Assembly (NCBI GenBank): GCA_022768005.1
Contig: JALEMF010000016.1
Coordinates: forward strand, 1 to 39,386
Source: Bacteroidales bacterium
GTDB taxonomy: Bacteria > Bacteroidota > Bacteroidia > Bacteroidales > Muribaculaceae
Reading direction: 5' to 3'
Length of the DNA stretch: 39,386 bases
In this document: positions 1-8,367 of the stretch, in pieces
How positions within the stretch are numbered: the stretch's first letter is position 1
Layout of the letters: the number at the start of each line of letters is the position of its first letter
Made by a program: the position numbers and the translations under genes
Notes under the pieces: generated by a model
Databases searched by the model: none
Seen by the model: only the letters and a program-made list of their open reading frames with translations
Told to the model about the DNA's origin: nothing

Positions 1-2
1 TA

Positions 3-140
3 CTGAACTACTTCATCGAACGTCAGACAAATGCCTCAGCAGAATCACTGAACTCAAAAATCAAATGCTTCCGGGCACAAGTGAAAGGAGTCAGAGATAT
101 ACCTTTCTTCATGTATCGTTTAGCAACAGTTTTGGGTTAG
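3..140 (+). mobile_element. 3' end of a transposase gene (ISL3-like DDE transposase C-terminus), truncated by window start
   Basis: Frame 3 reads LNYFIERQTNASAESLNSKIKCFRAQVKGVRDIPFFMYRLATVLG*, which resembles ISL3-type transposase C-termini (N/SAESxNxKIKxFRxQxxGVRD). The gene starts outside the window. Confidence 0.75.
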
Positions 141-391
141 CATCCGTACACCCTCCCCACAGGGTTTGTCGGTTGCGCCAATAAAGATTTTGATATAGAA
201 TTTCTATGCTGAGCGACATCTTTGGAAATCATAAAAAGTTTGGTTAGTAAATTTGTAAAAAAGTTTATTGGTGCAAATTTAACTTTTTTATGGCGAAAAA
301 AAAGACTATTTATTCTTGGTATTTGACTGATAAAAGTTGTTTTGTTGTCCGATTTATACGAATTAGACACTTTTTTTTCGTCATTATACAC

Positions 392-423
392 AAAAAAAAA
401 GACGGCTGAATTCTCAGCCGTCT
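392..423 (-). terminator. Rho-independent terminator downstream of tRNA-fMet
   Basis: GACGGCTGA-ATTC-TCAGCCGTC hairpin (401-423) followed on the minus strand by a run of nine T. Confidence 0.85.
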
Positions 424-426
424 GCT

Positions 427-501
427 TGGTGGCGGGAGGAGGACTCGAACCTCCGACCTTTGGGTTATGAGCCCAACGAGCTGCCACTGCTCCACCCCGC
501 G
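427..501 (-). tRNA. tRNA-Met (CAT), initiator type
   Basis: Reverse complement CGCGGGGTGGAGCAGTGGCAGCTCGTTGGGCTCATAACCCAAAGGTCGGAGGTTCGAGTCCTCCTCCCGCCACCA. CAT anticodon, GGG/CCC pairs in the anticodon stem, unpaired 1-72 position (C/C), encoded CCA. Confidence 0.95.
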
Positions 502-580
502 ATGTTTTGGTAGTGCAAAGGTACAACCTTTTTTATTAGCAGGCAAGTTAAATAATGTTAAATAAACATTAAGAGGCTCT

Positions 581-603
581 GACTCGTCCGACAAGTCCGA
601 CTC
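581..603. repeat. Intergenic GTCSGAC nonamer repeat, copy 1
   Basis: gactcGTCCGACaaGTCCGACtc; two heptamers at 9-bp period. Confidence 0.6.
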
Positions 604-652
604 TTCTAAAAATTTTTCTCCGAAAATCCTACCCCCCTTCGGAAATAATCCT

Positions 653-660
653 TAACTTTG
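653..660 (+). promoter_or_regulatory. Candidate -7 box (TAACTTTG) upstream of the YhcG-like gene
   Basis: Matches the Bacteroidetes TAnnTTTG -7 consensus about 110 bp upstream of the 771 ORF. Confidence 0.45.
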
Positions 661-770
661 TTATGGTAACAAAGTTCCATTTAAAAATATACTCTGACAG
701 CAAGTCAAACTTAAAAGGTCTTTTTACTGATTATTGACACCAATTCGAATAAACTTAAAATGGACTCACT

Positions 771-1763
771 ATGATTACAGATGACATAATTCACATCATA
801 AAAGAATCACGTAGTAACGCTGTCAGGTCAGTAGATTTCTGTCGTGTTTTGATGTATTGGCATATAGGACAAAGAATTGTTGAAGAAGAACAATGTGGAA
901 ATATTCGTGCCGAATATGGAATCGGACTTATTAAAAATCTTGCTAATCAACTCGAACCTCAGTTCGGCAGCGGCTTTTCATACCGTCAACTCAATTTCAG
1001 CCGCCAGTTCTATCTTGAATACCCAAAAGTGAACGCACTGCGTTCACAATTTAACTGGACTCAGTACCGCACACTTATTCAGATATCAGATAAAGACAAA
1101 CGAGCGTACTACGAACTTGAAGCAGCAAATAATAATTGGACTGCAAGGGAAATGGAAAGACAAATTCATTCAATGCTATATGAACGACTATTATTAAGCG
1201 CCGACAAAGAGTCCGTTTTGGCAGTTGCAAGACGAGAAAGAATACCGGAATCACCCAATGAGATTATAAAAGATCCTATGGTGCTTGAATTTCTTGGTTT
1301 AAAGAAAAATGCACATTACTACGAATCAGAACTTGAAACTGCATTAATTGACCATTTACAAGAATTTCTTCTTGAACTCGGTAATGGATTTACATTCGTT
1401 GCACGTCAGAAAAGACTTATCCTTGAAGATGACGAGTTTTTTGCTGACTTGGTATTTTATAATAGACTAATGAAGTGTTTTGTTATTATTGAATTAAAGA
1501 CTGGAAAGGTAACTCACCAAGATTTAGGTCAACTTCAAATGTATGTCAACTATTACGATAGGTATGAAAAGTCTGTTGATGAAAACCCGACTATCGGCAT
1601 ACTTCTTTGCTCTGAGAAAAATGACACATTAGTCAAAATGTCACTTCCGGAAGATAATAATACGATATTAGCCTCAAAATATCAACTTTATCTACCTACT
1701 GAACAACAACTCATTGATGAAGTTGAAAAAGTTAAATCAGAACTTGGAAGAGACTCTTTATAA
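771..1763 (+). CDS. PDDEXK nuclease domain-containing protein (YhcG/DUF1016 family)
   Basis: N-terminal YWHIGQRIVEEEQ...AEYGxxLIxxLAxxL...GxGFSYRQLNFSRQFYLEYP and C-terminal ALIDHLQEFLLELGNGFTFVARQKRL...FADLVFYNRLMKCFVIIELKTGKVTHQDLGQLQMYVNYYD. Confidence 0.93.
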   Translation: MITDDIIHIIKESRSNAVRSVDFCRVLMYWHIGQRIVEEEQCGNIRAEYGIGLIKNLANQLEPQFGSGFSYRQLNFSRQFYLEYPKVNALRSQFNWTQYRTLIQISDKDKRAYYELEAANNNWTAREMERQIHSMLYERLLLSADKESVLAVARRERIPESPNEIIKDPMVLEFLGLKKNAHYYESELETALIDHLQEFLLELGNGFTFVARQKRLILEDDEFFADLVFYNRLMKCFVIIELKTGKVTHQDLGQLQMYVNYYDRYEKSVDENPTIGILLCSEKNDTLVKMSLPEDNNTILASKYQLYLPTEQQLIDEVEKVKSELGRDSL

Positions 1764-1910
1764 GAATCAATACCACAAATTGAACTATACGGAACCGCCG
1801 AGCTTTGCGAACAGAAAAAAAGAAAACGGTCATAAGACTCCTAAAGGAATTCTTTGACCGCTTCTATGATATCTCAGGTGGAGAATTTTTCAGAGAGTAA
1901 ATGGGAGGAA

Positions 1911-1927
1911 GTCGGACTGGTCGGACT
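1911..1927. repeat. Intergenic GTCSGAC nonamer repeat, copy 2
   Basis: GTCGGACtgGTCGGACt, 9-bp period, just past the 3' end of the minus-strand gene ending at 1944. Confidence 0.6.
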
Positions 1928-1943
1928 TTTCCTGATTTCCTAA

Positions 1944-2951
1944 TCATCCTATTATCAAATTAGTGTAATATCTGATACCTGAGCCGTAGTTATAGACTGA
2001 TTGGAATTCGAGGGTGATGTATTGATTGTCATAGCCCCACCATGTCACTCTTCTGCCGTTTGCTATTGACTGTGAAACTGCCGGTGCACCGTACATATTG
2101 TAAAGTTGATTGTAAAGATTATTGTAACGGTAGCCATCATAGTTTGACGTTGAATAACTGAATTGCGATGATGCAAGGTAGCCGTTGTTATAGTAAAGCA
2201 TCACATCGGGCCAAGTGTAATTATATGCATTCAGATTTCTCATATACAGATAGTTGTCAGCATATCCGTCAACGTAATAGTTGCGAGCGAGGAAAATGTT
2301 TACTGAATTATCAAATGCCACTCCGAGTGCCACTCCCAATATTGCTTGCAATGGACTGATATGGCAATGCGGACGATAATGTACAGGTGGTGCAGGACGA
2401 TGATAAGGACAAGGAGCAGGACGATAAGGACGTTGTGGAGGACGATGTATGTGTCCGTAGTGATTGCCGCCATAACCCGGACCCGGTCTGTAACCGCCAT
2501 GGTCATGATGGTATCCGTCGTGTCCGCCGTGATTGTGTCCGTAATCAGGACGACCGCCGTTATTACCCGGACGGTAACCGCCGTTATCAGGTCTGCCACC
2601 ATAGTCAGGACGTCCACCGTTATTACCCGGACGATAACCGCCATTATTGCCGCCATTATTGCCATTACCCGGACGGTAACCGCCGTTATCAGGTCTGCCG
2701 CCATGGTCAGGACGACCACCGTTATTACCCGGACGGTAAGAAGAACCTTTATCACCTCCGTTATCTTGATGACGATTATCTCTATTACCATTGTTACCAC
2801 GGCTCGGACGGTTAGGTTGACTGCCTTGTCTTCCGCCACGGTCACGCTGTTCGCTGCCATTACGCGAGCCTCTTTCAGAAGCGGATATTTCCGGTATCAT
2901 CATTGCACCGCAAACGAGGCAGATTGTCATAATGTAAAAAAATCTTTTCAT
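1944..2951 (-). CDS. Secreted Gly/Asn/Arg/His-rich repeat protein with a Tyr/Asn-rich C-terminal domain, unknown function
   Basis: N-terminal signal peptide (MKRFFYIMTICLVCGAMMIPEISA), low-complexity RPGNNGGRPDYGGRPDNGGY repeats, His-rich stretch, then a conserved-looking ~130-aa C-terminus. Confidence 0.75.
   Translation of the reverse strand: MKRFFYIMTICLVCGAMMIPEISASERGSRNGSEQRDRGGRQGSQPNRPSRGNNGNRDNRHQDNGGDKGSSYRPGNNGGRPDHGGRPDNGGYRPGNGNNGGNNGGYRPGNNGGRPDYGGRPDNGGYRPGNNGGRPDYGHNHGGHDGYHHDHGGYRPGPGYGGNHYGHIHRPPQRPYRPAPCPYHRPAPPVHYRPHCHISPLQAILGVALGVAFDNSVNIFLARNYYVDGYADNYLYMRNLNAYNYTWPDVMLYYNNGYLASSQFSYSTSNYDGYRYNNLYNQLYNMYGAPAVSQSIANGRRVTWWGYDNQYITLEFQSVYNYGSGIRYYTNLIIG
2541..2740 (-). 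repeat. In-frame ~60-bp tandem repeats within the Gly-rich secreted protein gene
   Basis: 2541-2580 and 2601-2640 are near-identical at exact 60-bp spacing (tcaggacgaccgccgttattacccggacggtaaccg); a third copy lies at about 2706-2740. Encodes RPDxGGRPDNGGYRPGNNGG. Confidence 0.85.
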
Positions 2952-3090
2952 TGTCGTAATGTTTAAAAGTGAACTTTCTGTTTTTCTTTCTATGATGAAA
3001 AATTAATCGTTAAGTTTAATACAGACTGCAAAAATAAGACAAAAATGCGAAAAATTTTCCCTTTCAGGAAAATTAAAGAGAATGATTGAG

Positions 3091-3114
3091 TCAGACCGGT
3101 CGGACGGGTCGGAC
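3091..3114. repeat. Intergenic GTCSGAC nonamer repeat, copy 3
   Basis: tcagaccgGTCGGACggGTCGGAC immediately past the stop codon of the hxlR-like gene. Confidence 0.6.
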
Positions 3115-3119
3115 CTTTC

Positions 3120-3494
3120 CTAAGCCATTTTTGCTTTATCGTACTCTGCCCTATCCTTCATAATGCCTGTCATATTATCGAGCGACCAGTTTACAAGGTT
3201 TTCAAAGACAGGAATAAATGTCATTGCACGGGGAGTGAGCATATATTCCACTTTCGGCGGAACTTCAGGATAAATCTTCCTGCTCACAAGCCCGTCTGCC
3301 TCCAGAGAGCGCAAAGATGAAATGAGGACTTTTGACGAAATGTCCGGAATCTTCTTCAATAAAGCGGAAAAACGTGTGTTACCGGAATTTTTAAGCGTGT
3401 AAATAATCACTAACTGCCACTTGCCGCAAATACGCGAAAGAATATTGCGGATAGGACAATCCTGAAAAATAATTTCTTTTATCTGACGTGCCAT
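3120..3494 (-). CDS. HxlR family winged-helix transcriptional regulator
   Basis: CPIRNILSRICGKWQLVIIYTLKNSGNTRFSALLKKIPDISSKVLISSLRSLEADGLVSRKIYPEVPPKVEYMLTPRAMTFIPVFENLVNW is a typical HxlR domain with the conserved N-terminal Cys. Confidence 0.95.
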   Translation of the reverse strand: MARQIKEIIFQDCPIRNILSRICGKWQLVIIYTLKNSGNTRFSALLKKIPDISSKVLISSLRSLEADGLVSRKIYPEVPPKVEYMLTPRAMTFIPVFENLVNWSLDNMTGIMKDRAEYDKAKMA

Positions 3495-3520
3495 AACTTA
3501 TTAATATTCTCATTAGTGTA

Positions 3521-3528
3521 CAAAAGTA
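3521..3528 (-). promoter_or_regulatory. Candidate -7 box (TACTTTTG) for the hxlR-like gene
   Basis: Reverse complement of caaaagta fits TAnnTTTG, 27 bp upstream of the start codon. Confidence 0.4.
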
Positions 3529-3611
3529 ACTAATATCCGAAATATACGCCAACCCACCAATGTTAAACAATTATAAAAATGATTTTGTTAACACATTGAA
3601 AGTCAACAAAA

Positions 3612-3627
3612 GTTACCTCGAGGTAAC
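3612..3627. promoter_or_regulatory. Perfect 16-bp palindrome GTTACCTCGAGGTAAC, candidate operator
   Basis: Perfect inverted repeat in the divergent intergenic region between the hxlR-like regulator and the cupin gene. Confidence 0.55.
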
Positions 3628-3672
3628 GTAGTAACTCGAAAGTAAGTTCTTGTATACAACACTTTCCGTTCA

Positions 3673-3680
3673 TAATTTTG
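3673..3680 (+). promoter_or_regulatory. Candidate -7 box (TAATTTTG) for the cupin gene
   Basis: TAnnTTTG match 40 bp upstream of the likely ATG at 3720. Confidence 0.45.
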
Positions 3681-3719
3681 CATCGTCAAAACGAAATAAC
3701 AACTAAACATCAATTCAAT

Positions 3720-4169
3720 ATGAAAACTCCAAAAACAATTATCAGCGCAGCAAACGTAACTGCTGCAAACTTCGGTAAATTCTCCAATCTTAACGATTAC
3801 GTTCTTGAACTCGGACCGGAAGTAAAAATCCCGGGCAAAGTTTTCGGTGGCGGAGCAGTAGGAGCAACAGGCGGTGAATTTTCATTCCAATCATTTGCAC
3901 CGGGCAGCGAAACCGGTTTTCTCCATACACATAAAAATCACGAAGAACTCTACTTCTTCCTCAGCGGAAAAGGTGAATTCCAAGTAGATGGCGAAGTATT
4001 CCCTATTGAAGAAGGCAGCGTAGTGAGAGTAGCACCTGACGGCAAACGCTCAGTTCGCAACAACGGTAACGAACCGCTCGTAATGCTCTGCGTACAGTAC
4101 AAAGGTAACACATTTACTGCTGAAGATGCAAATGACGGAAATATCCTCAGCGAAAAAGTAAACTGGTAA
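3720..4169 (+). CDS. Cupin domain-containing protein
   Basis: Contains GSETGFLHTHKNHEELYFFLSGKGEFQVDGEVFPIEEGSVVRVAPDGKRSVRNNGNEPLVMLCVQY (cupin_2 motifs). Start placed at MKTPKT (3720) rather than the track's upstream TTG. Confidence 0.93.
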   Translation: MKTPKTIISAANVTAANFGKFSNLNDYVLELGPEVKIPGKVFGGGAVGATGGEFSFQSFAPGSETGFLHTHKNHEELYFFLSGKGEFQVDGEVFPIEEGSVVRVAPDGKRSVRNNGNEPLVMLCVQYKGNTFTAEDANDGNILSEKVNW

Positions 4170-4199
4170 TCACAGGTCTCCCCTCATAACCAAACTATA

Positions 4200-4233
4200 C
4201 AGGCTGTGTCAATACTGATGCAGCCTATTTTTA
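4200..4233 (+). terminator. Probable terminator after the cupin gene
   Basis: AGGCTGtgTCA-atac-TGAtgCAGCCT followed by aTTTTTaT. Confidence 0.6.
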
Positions 4234-4249
4234 TCCTTAATCAACTATT

Positions 4250-4293
4250 CCTATTCGTCAAAACCGTGCAAATGCACAGAATTTACGAATAGG
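4250..4293. other. Nested inverted repeat (stem with internal loop)
   Basis: CCTATTCGT ... GTGCA-AA-TGCAC ... ACGAATAGG; outer 9-bp and inner 5-bp stems separated by 7 nt on each side. Confidence 0.5.
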
Positions 4294-4339
4294 GTTCGGT
4301 TTTAACTCCTAAAACGGTAACTATTCAGCGAAAATCGTC

Positions 4340-4379
4340 CATTACCAAAAGTTGCTAATATTGGCACTTTTTGGTAATG
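4340..4379. other. Imperfect 40-bp inverted repeat
   Basis: CATTACCAAAAGT...ACTTTTTGGTAATG, about 13-bp arms. Confidence 0.5.
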
Positions 4380-4495
4380 AGATAGCTACTCGCATCTAAA
4401 AAAATACGGGCTATGACGTAATTTTACACATTGATTTCCGTTAAATAATGGAGCGACACGGTAAGTATGTGCTCACCTTTAATTTTCACATTATA

Positions 4496-4990
4496 ATGAA
4501 AAATTTTGCAGCAATAGACTTTGAGACAGCAAACCAACACCGTTCAAGCGTGTGCAGCGTAGGTGTAGTGATAGTGCGCAATGGAAAAATCGTAGATGAA
4601 TATTACAGTCTTATCTATCCTTATCCTGAATTTTTCACACGCTTCACCACAGCCGTTCACGGACTTACGATGGAGGACGTGGAAGATGCACCAATATTTC
4701 CTCAAGTGTGGGAAGAAATAGAGCCGAAAATAGAAGGGTTGCCACTCGTGGCGCATAACAGCCCCTTTGATGAAGGTTGCCTCAAAGCCGCATTCCGGGA
4801 ATACGGAATGAAATACCCTTGCTACACGTTTTACTGCACTTGCACAGCGGCTCGCCGACATTTCGGCAATAAACTGCCTAATCATCAATTAGACACGGTA
4901 TCAGCCGCCTGCGGGTTCGACCTCTCAGCCCATCATAATGCTCTTGCAGATGCTGAAGCGTGTGCGGCTATCGCCTTAGAAATTCTTTAG
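4496..4990 (+). CDS. DnaQ-like 3'-5' exonuclease (DNA polymerase III epsilon-type)
   Basis: NFAAIDFETANQHRSSVCSVGVVIVRNGKIVDEYYSLIYP (ExoI DxE), LVAHNSPFDEGCL (ExoII) and HHNALADAEACAAIA (ExoIII). Start placed at the internal ATG 4496. Confidence 0.93.
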   Translation: MKNFAAIDFETANQHRSSVCSVGVVIVRNGKIVDEYYSLIYPYPEFFTRFTTAVHGLTMEDVEDAPIFPQVWEEIEPKIEGLPLVAHNSPFDEGCLKAAFREYGMKYPCYTFYCTCTAARRHFGNKLPNHQLDTVSAACGFDLSAHHNALADAEACAAIALEIL

Positions 4991-5000
4991 CATACACGAC

Positions 5001-5040
5001 AAAAAAGCGAGGCATATCAACTGATACACCTCGCTATTTT
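5001..5040. terminator. Bidirectional terminator between the DnaQ-like and FadL-like genes
   Basis: AAAAAAGCGAGG...CCTCGCTATTTT hairpin between convergent genes. Confidence 0.8.
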
Positions 5041-5056
5041 ATATTTAAAATATTTA

Positions 5057-6394
5057 TCAGAACCAGAAAGAAACACCGATTGCAGGGCAAGCTGCATTCA
5101 CTTTATAGTCTGCAGTAAATTCCTTAACGTAATTCGGTGAACCTGCTGCCTTGAGGAGCAAATCCTCGTAAGTGCAAGTAGCATTATCGCGACCGAGACC
5201 TGCAACGTACAGCATAGAGAAATCTATTGCAAAATTCTTTACAGGACGGAATGAAAGACCTACAGACGGCTCTATTTTAGTCATACCCGGAGTTTCCGGA
5301 TTGTAGCAATCCTGATGCATAGGCGCAGTGTCAATCATAAGTCCCGCACGAAGGTCAAGACGATTTGTAGCTGCCCACTGCGCACCGAGGTGATAAGTCA
5401 TAGAGTTCTTATAGTCCTTCAAGATATGCTGGTTAAAACCTTGAAGTTTTTCACTTAAGAAATCAATGTTCAAGTCTTGGTATTGCTTCCAGAAAGAGAG
5501 TTGGAAATCGGCAGCAAGAGTAAGCGACTTGATTGGCTTGTAACTAACACCGAAGTTAAGCACGGATACGCAAGGCATTTCTGCCCTGAAGTCTGCTTCA
5601 TTGATAAGTCCTACTTTTTCTTCAAGAATATATTTAGCCAAATCGTTAGCGTAACTTACAGTAGCAGTACCGGCCGCAACTTTCATCATCATCTTGGAAC
5701 GATAATTCAAGCCGAGTGACCATTGGTCGTTAATATCATAAAGCACACCTACATTGTAGCCCAGAGCAACGTCAGCAGTACCTTTAAGGTTCACTGATGC
5801 AGGAACAATATCTCCGAAGCGCTGTTGTACTCCTTGCTGAGCAAGCATATAGTCAAGAGTAGTAGGAGAAATAAGTCCCTTGTTAAGGTCAACTTTACCC
5901 CAAGTAATCATAAGACCTGCGCCGACAGACAAGTTCGGGAGTATTCTCCAGGAAGCAGTAGGCTGCACAGTGTAAGTGGACAGTTTTACCTTTTGATTAA
6001 GCAATGCACCGTCCCAGTCATTAGTCCAGTTGATATTACTTCCGTAGGGAGTATAAAAGGATACACCCACCTTCAAATTATCATAAACGGAAAAACCGAG
6101 GTTAAAACTCAATGGAGTGCTTGCGGGATTATCAGCCTTGAATTCTTCGCCTTCAGGATTAGTAGCCTTAGCAGTGGCAAAGATTGCGGTAAAAGAGCCG
6201 TTAAAGTCAATTTTCTTATTCATAAAACCCATACCTGCAGGGTTAAAGAACATACTTTCAGCTCCGAGCTTTAGTGCTGTACCGGTATGTCCCATACCAT
6301 TTTGTCTCGCACTGAGGGAATTTACCTGGTATCCCTCCGCATAGAGAGAAAGTGTAGTCGCAATCGCTGCGAACAATGTAGCTATTTTCTTCAT
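5057..6394 (-). CDS. OmpP1/FadL/TodX-family outer membrane transport protein
   Basis: EGYQVNSLSARQNGMGHTGTALKLGAESMFFNPAGMGFM...; FSFNLGFSVYDNLKVGVSFYTPYGS and a C-terminal aromatic residue (FWF). Confidence 0.93.
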   Translation of the reverse strand: MKKIATLFAAIATTLSLYAEGYQVNSLSARQNGMGHTGTALKLGAESMFFNPAGMGFMNKKIDFNGSFTAIFATAKATNPEGEEFKADNPASTPLSFNLGFSVYDNLKVGVSFYTPYGSNINWTNDWDGALLNQKVKLSTYTVQPTASWRILPNLSVGAGLMITWGKVDLNKGLISPTTLDYMLAQQGVQQRFGDIVPASVNLKGTADVALGYNVGVLYDINDQWSLGLNYRSKMMMKVAAGTATVSYANDLAKYILEEKVGLINEADFRAEMPCVSVLNFGVSYKPIKSLTLAADFQLSFWKQYQDLNIDFLSEKLQGFNQHILKDYKNSMTYHLGAQWAATNRLDLRAGLMIDTAPMHQDCYNPETPGMTKIEPSVGLSFRPVKNFAIDFSMLYVAGLGRDNATCTYEDLLLKAAGSPNYVKEFTADYKVNAACPAIGVSFWF

Positions 6395-6533
6395 AAAATA
6401 GGATTATTAATTAAAAACGGCTGCAAAGGTACTCATTTTTGTCCTAAGAACCTAACATTTTGTTCTATTTTTCATATTTTGTGGTCAGATTTCAACTTTA
6501 TAGTATAAATTGTGTCAGAAACAAGTAAAAAGG

Positions 6534-6571
6534 AAAGAGGCCACATCAATGCGATGCGACCTCTTCAATTA
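6534..6571 (-). terminator. Possible terminator of the SusC/SusD operon
   Basis: Imperfect hairpin AGAGGTCGCATC-gcatt-GATGTGGCCTCT followed by TTCCTTTTTACTT on the minus strand. Confidence 0.5.
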
Positions 6572-6595
6572 ATTTTATTTACTAACTAAATATTA

Positions 6596-8335
6596 TCAAA
6601 ACAATTTAGTCTTGTTAGGATTGATGCACACACCGAGTATAGCATCACTTGTTTCACCATAGCGGAAACATTTCTTCTTATCAGGGTCGTAGTAAACGAT
6701 ACCTTGACCAAGACGAGATGCATCATTTGCTACAGGACGGAAACCGAAGTAAACACGACCTGTTTCCTTATCAAGGGCGAGCTGACTGGTGTAAACACCT
6801 TCATCAGCAGTAGTATTGATCGGGTCTGCCTCCATAGCTATTTTAACAGTAGCATCTCCCATAGCAACAGTACTGTTGTAATCAGGCAAGTTGTACACGT
6901 TAAGACCTTCATCAGCAGCAAGACGCCAGATGTAAAGTTGCTTACGTTCTTCATCGATAGTGAATGTACGAAGTTTAATACCTTGGCAAATGATCTGGTA
7001 AGGTGATTCAGCCTTATCGGCATCAGCCTTGGTAGTATAGATATCAGAGTCTTTGAAACGGAAAATACCGTTACCTGAATAGTTCTTAGCCCAATACCAC
7101 ATACCCTTTGAATCACGATAGTGACCTGCTGAGATGGCACCGTAAGCAATACCGCGTCCGTAGTAAGGAATATATTCATTATGGAATGTGTATTCAGAAC
7201 GTTGACCTGTAGATGTAGCACCTACGACTTCACCGCGAGCGGTAAGGTCAATAGCACTTACACCCTGGTTACGGTCAGAGTAATACAACTTACCGTTTGC
7301 AACGAAACCTTGGAACGGGTCATTGAATGCATATCCGCCGACGTTGGTGATAACAGTGTTAACACCTGTACCGTCAACACGCATAGCAGTGATAAGACCG
7401 TCACCGAGTGTACCTGATTCGTCGTTTACGTAGTAATATTGTTTACCGGCATCAAGAATGTAAATCCAGCCTTCCTTAACTTTCGCACCCTCTTCGTTTT
7501 CTATCTCAACTTCACCGTAGCAGATGTTGAAAGGAGAGTTACCGGATTTGACACCCATATCGAATGGCATCACCTTAGTACCCTTAGGAAGTAAAGAAGA
7601 ATCGATAAGTTTGATAGCCTTGATATTACCATCGCGCTGAGCGTAGTAAAGTGTAGGAGCCTCAATAGAAGAACCAACTTGTACGTTCAAGTAAGCATCT
7701 TCAAGACGGCGGTTTTCACCATCAAGGTCAAAGTATGTCTGGATTTCAATCTTTTGAGAACCTATATTCTTGAAAGAAACTTCACCCGGATATTGAACAG
7801 TGCCATCGCTTTCAGCATAGCCTGTAAATGAAGTGATAGGCTTACCGTTAGCATCAACAGTACCGTCCGGGAAAGTCCATTCGTAGCGTACTCGAAGGTT
7901 TTCAGGGTTCGGAAGAGCAAGTTTGAATGAAACCTTAGTGTCATTGATTTCAATAATGTCTGTTGACTGGCTCTCGATAGAAAGAGAAGGAGCAATGTCA
8001 AAAATCATAAGAGGCTCTTCTTTGTAGCCAACTCCGTCAAGAGTTAATCTTACAGTGTATTGACCTGCTTTAGCGTATTTGTGAACCGGATTTGCTTCAG
8101 TAGAAGTAGTACCGTCACCGAAGTCCCAAGTGAATGTTCCCGTTTTAGCGGAAGTGTTGGTGAACTGAATACTCGAAACTACGTAATAGTCGAGCGTGTA
8201 TTGGTCGCCATCAACACTATAACTAAAGTCAACATCCTCTGAAGGAATGTTAATATAGTCTGCTTCTTTGTCAACGCAGGCAGTCATAGCGACTGCAGCT
8301 GCGAAGAAAAGGGCTATTTTATTAAATAATTTCAT
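6596..8335 (-). CDS. PKD domain-containing lipoprotein, last gene of the SusC/SusD operon
   Basis: Lipobox AMTAC; PKD signature TNTSAKTGTFTWDFGDGTTSTEANPVHKYAKAGQYTVRLTL; long C-terminal domain with repeated YYxD-type elements. Confidence 0.88.
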   Translation of the reverse strand: MKLFNKIALFFAAAVAMTACVDKEADYINIPSEDVDFSYSVDGDQYTLDYYVVSSIQFTNTSAKTGTFTWDFGDGTTSTEANPVHKYAKAGQYTVRLTLDGVGYKEEPLMIFDIAPSLSIESQSTDIIEINDTKVSFKLALPNPENLRVRYEWTFPDGTVDANGKPITSFTGYAESDGTVQYPGEVSFKNIGSQKIEIQTYFDLDGENRRLEDAYLNVQVGSSIEAPTLYYAQRDGNIKAIKLIDSSLLPKGTKVMPFDMGVKSGNSPFNICYGEVEIENEEGAKVKEGWIYILDAGKQYYYVNDESGTLGDGLITAMRVDGTGVNTVITNVGGYAFNDPFQGFVANGKLYYSDRNQGVSAIDLTARGEVVGATSTGQRSEYTFHNEYIPYYGRGIAYGAISAGHYRDSKGMWYWAKNYSGNGIFRFKDSDIYTTKADADKAESPYQIICQGIKLRTFTIDEERKQLYIWRLAADEGLNVYNLPDYNSTVAMGDATVKIAMEADPINTTADEGVYTSQLALDKETGRVYFGFRPVANDASRLGQGIVYYDPDKKKCFRYGETSDAILGVCINPNKTKLF

Positions 8336-8367
8336 AGTGAATGAATGTTATTATGTAGTTTGACGTA

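Noticed and set aside
137-594. ORFs 137..526 - and 310..594 -
   Set aside because: They run through the initiator tRNA and its terminator and have no protein-like features.
2541-2740. Possible CRISPR-like regularly spaced repeat
   Set aside because: The 60-bp periodicity is in-frame coding repeat without unique spacers; no cas genes nearby.
2300-2966. Long overlapping ORFs on both strands (2300..2860 -, 2346..2966 +, 2387..2815 +)
   Set aside because: Shadow frames created by the low-complexity 60-bp repeats of the 1944..2951 gene; translations are monotonous (V/I/T- or R/T-rich) with no domain signal.
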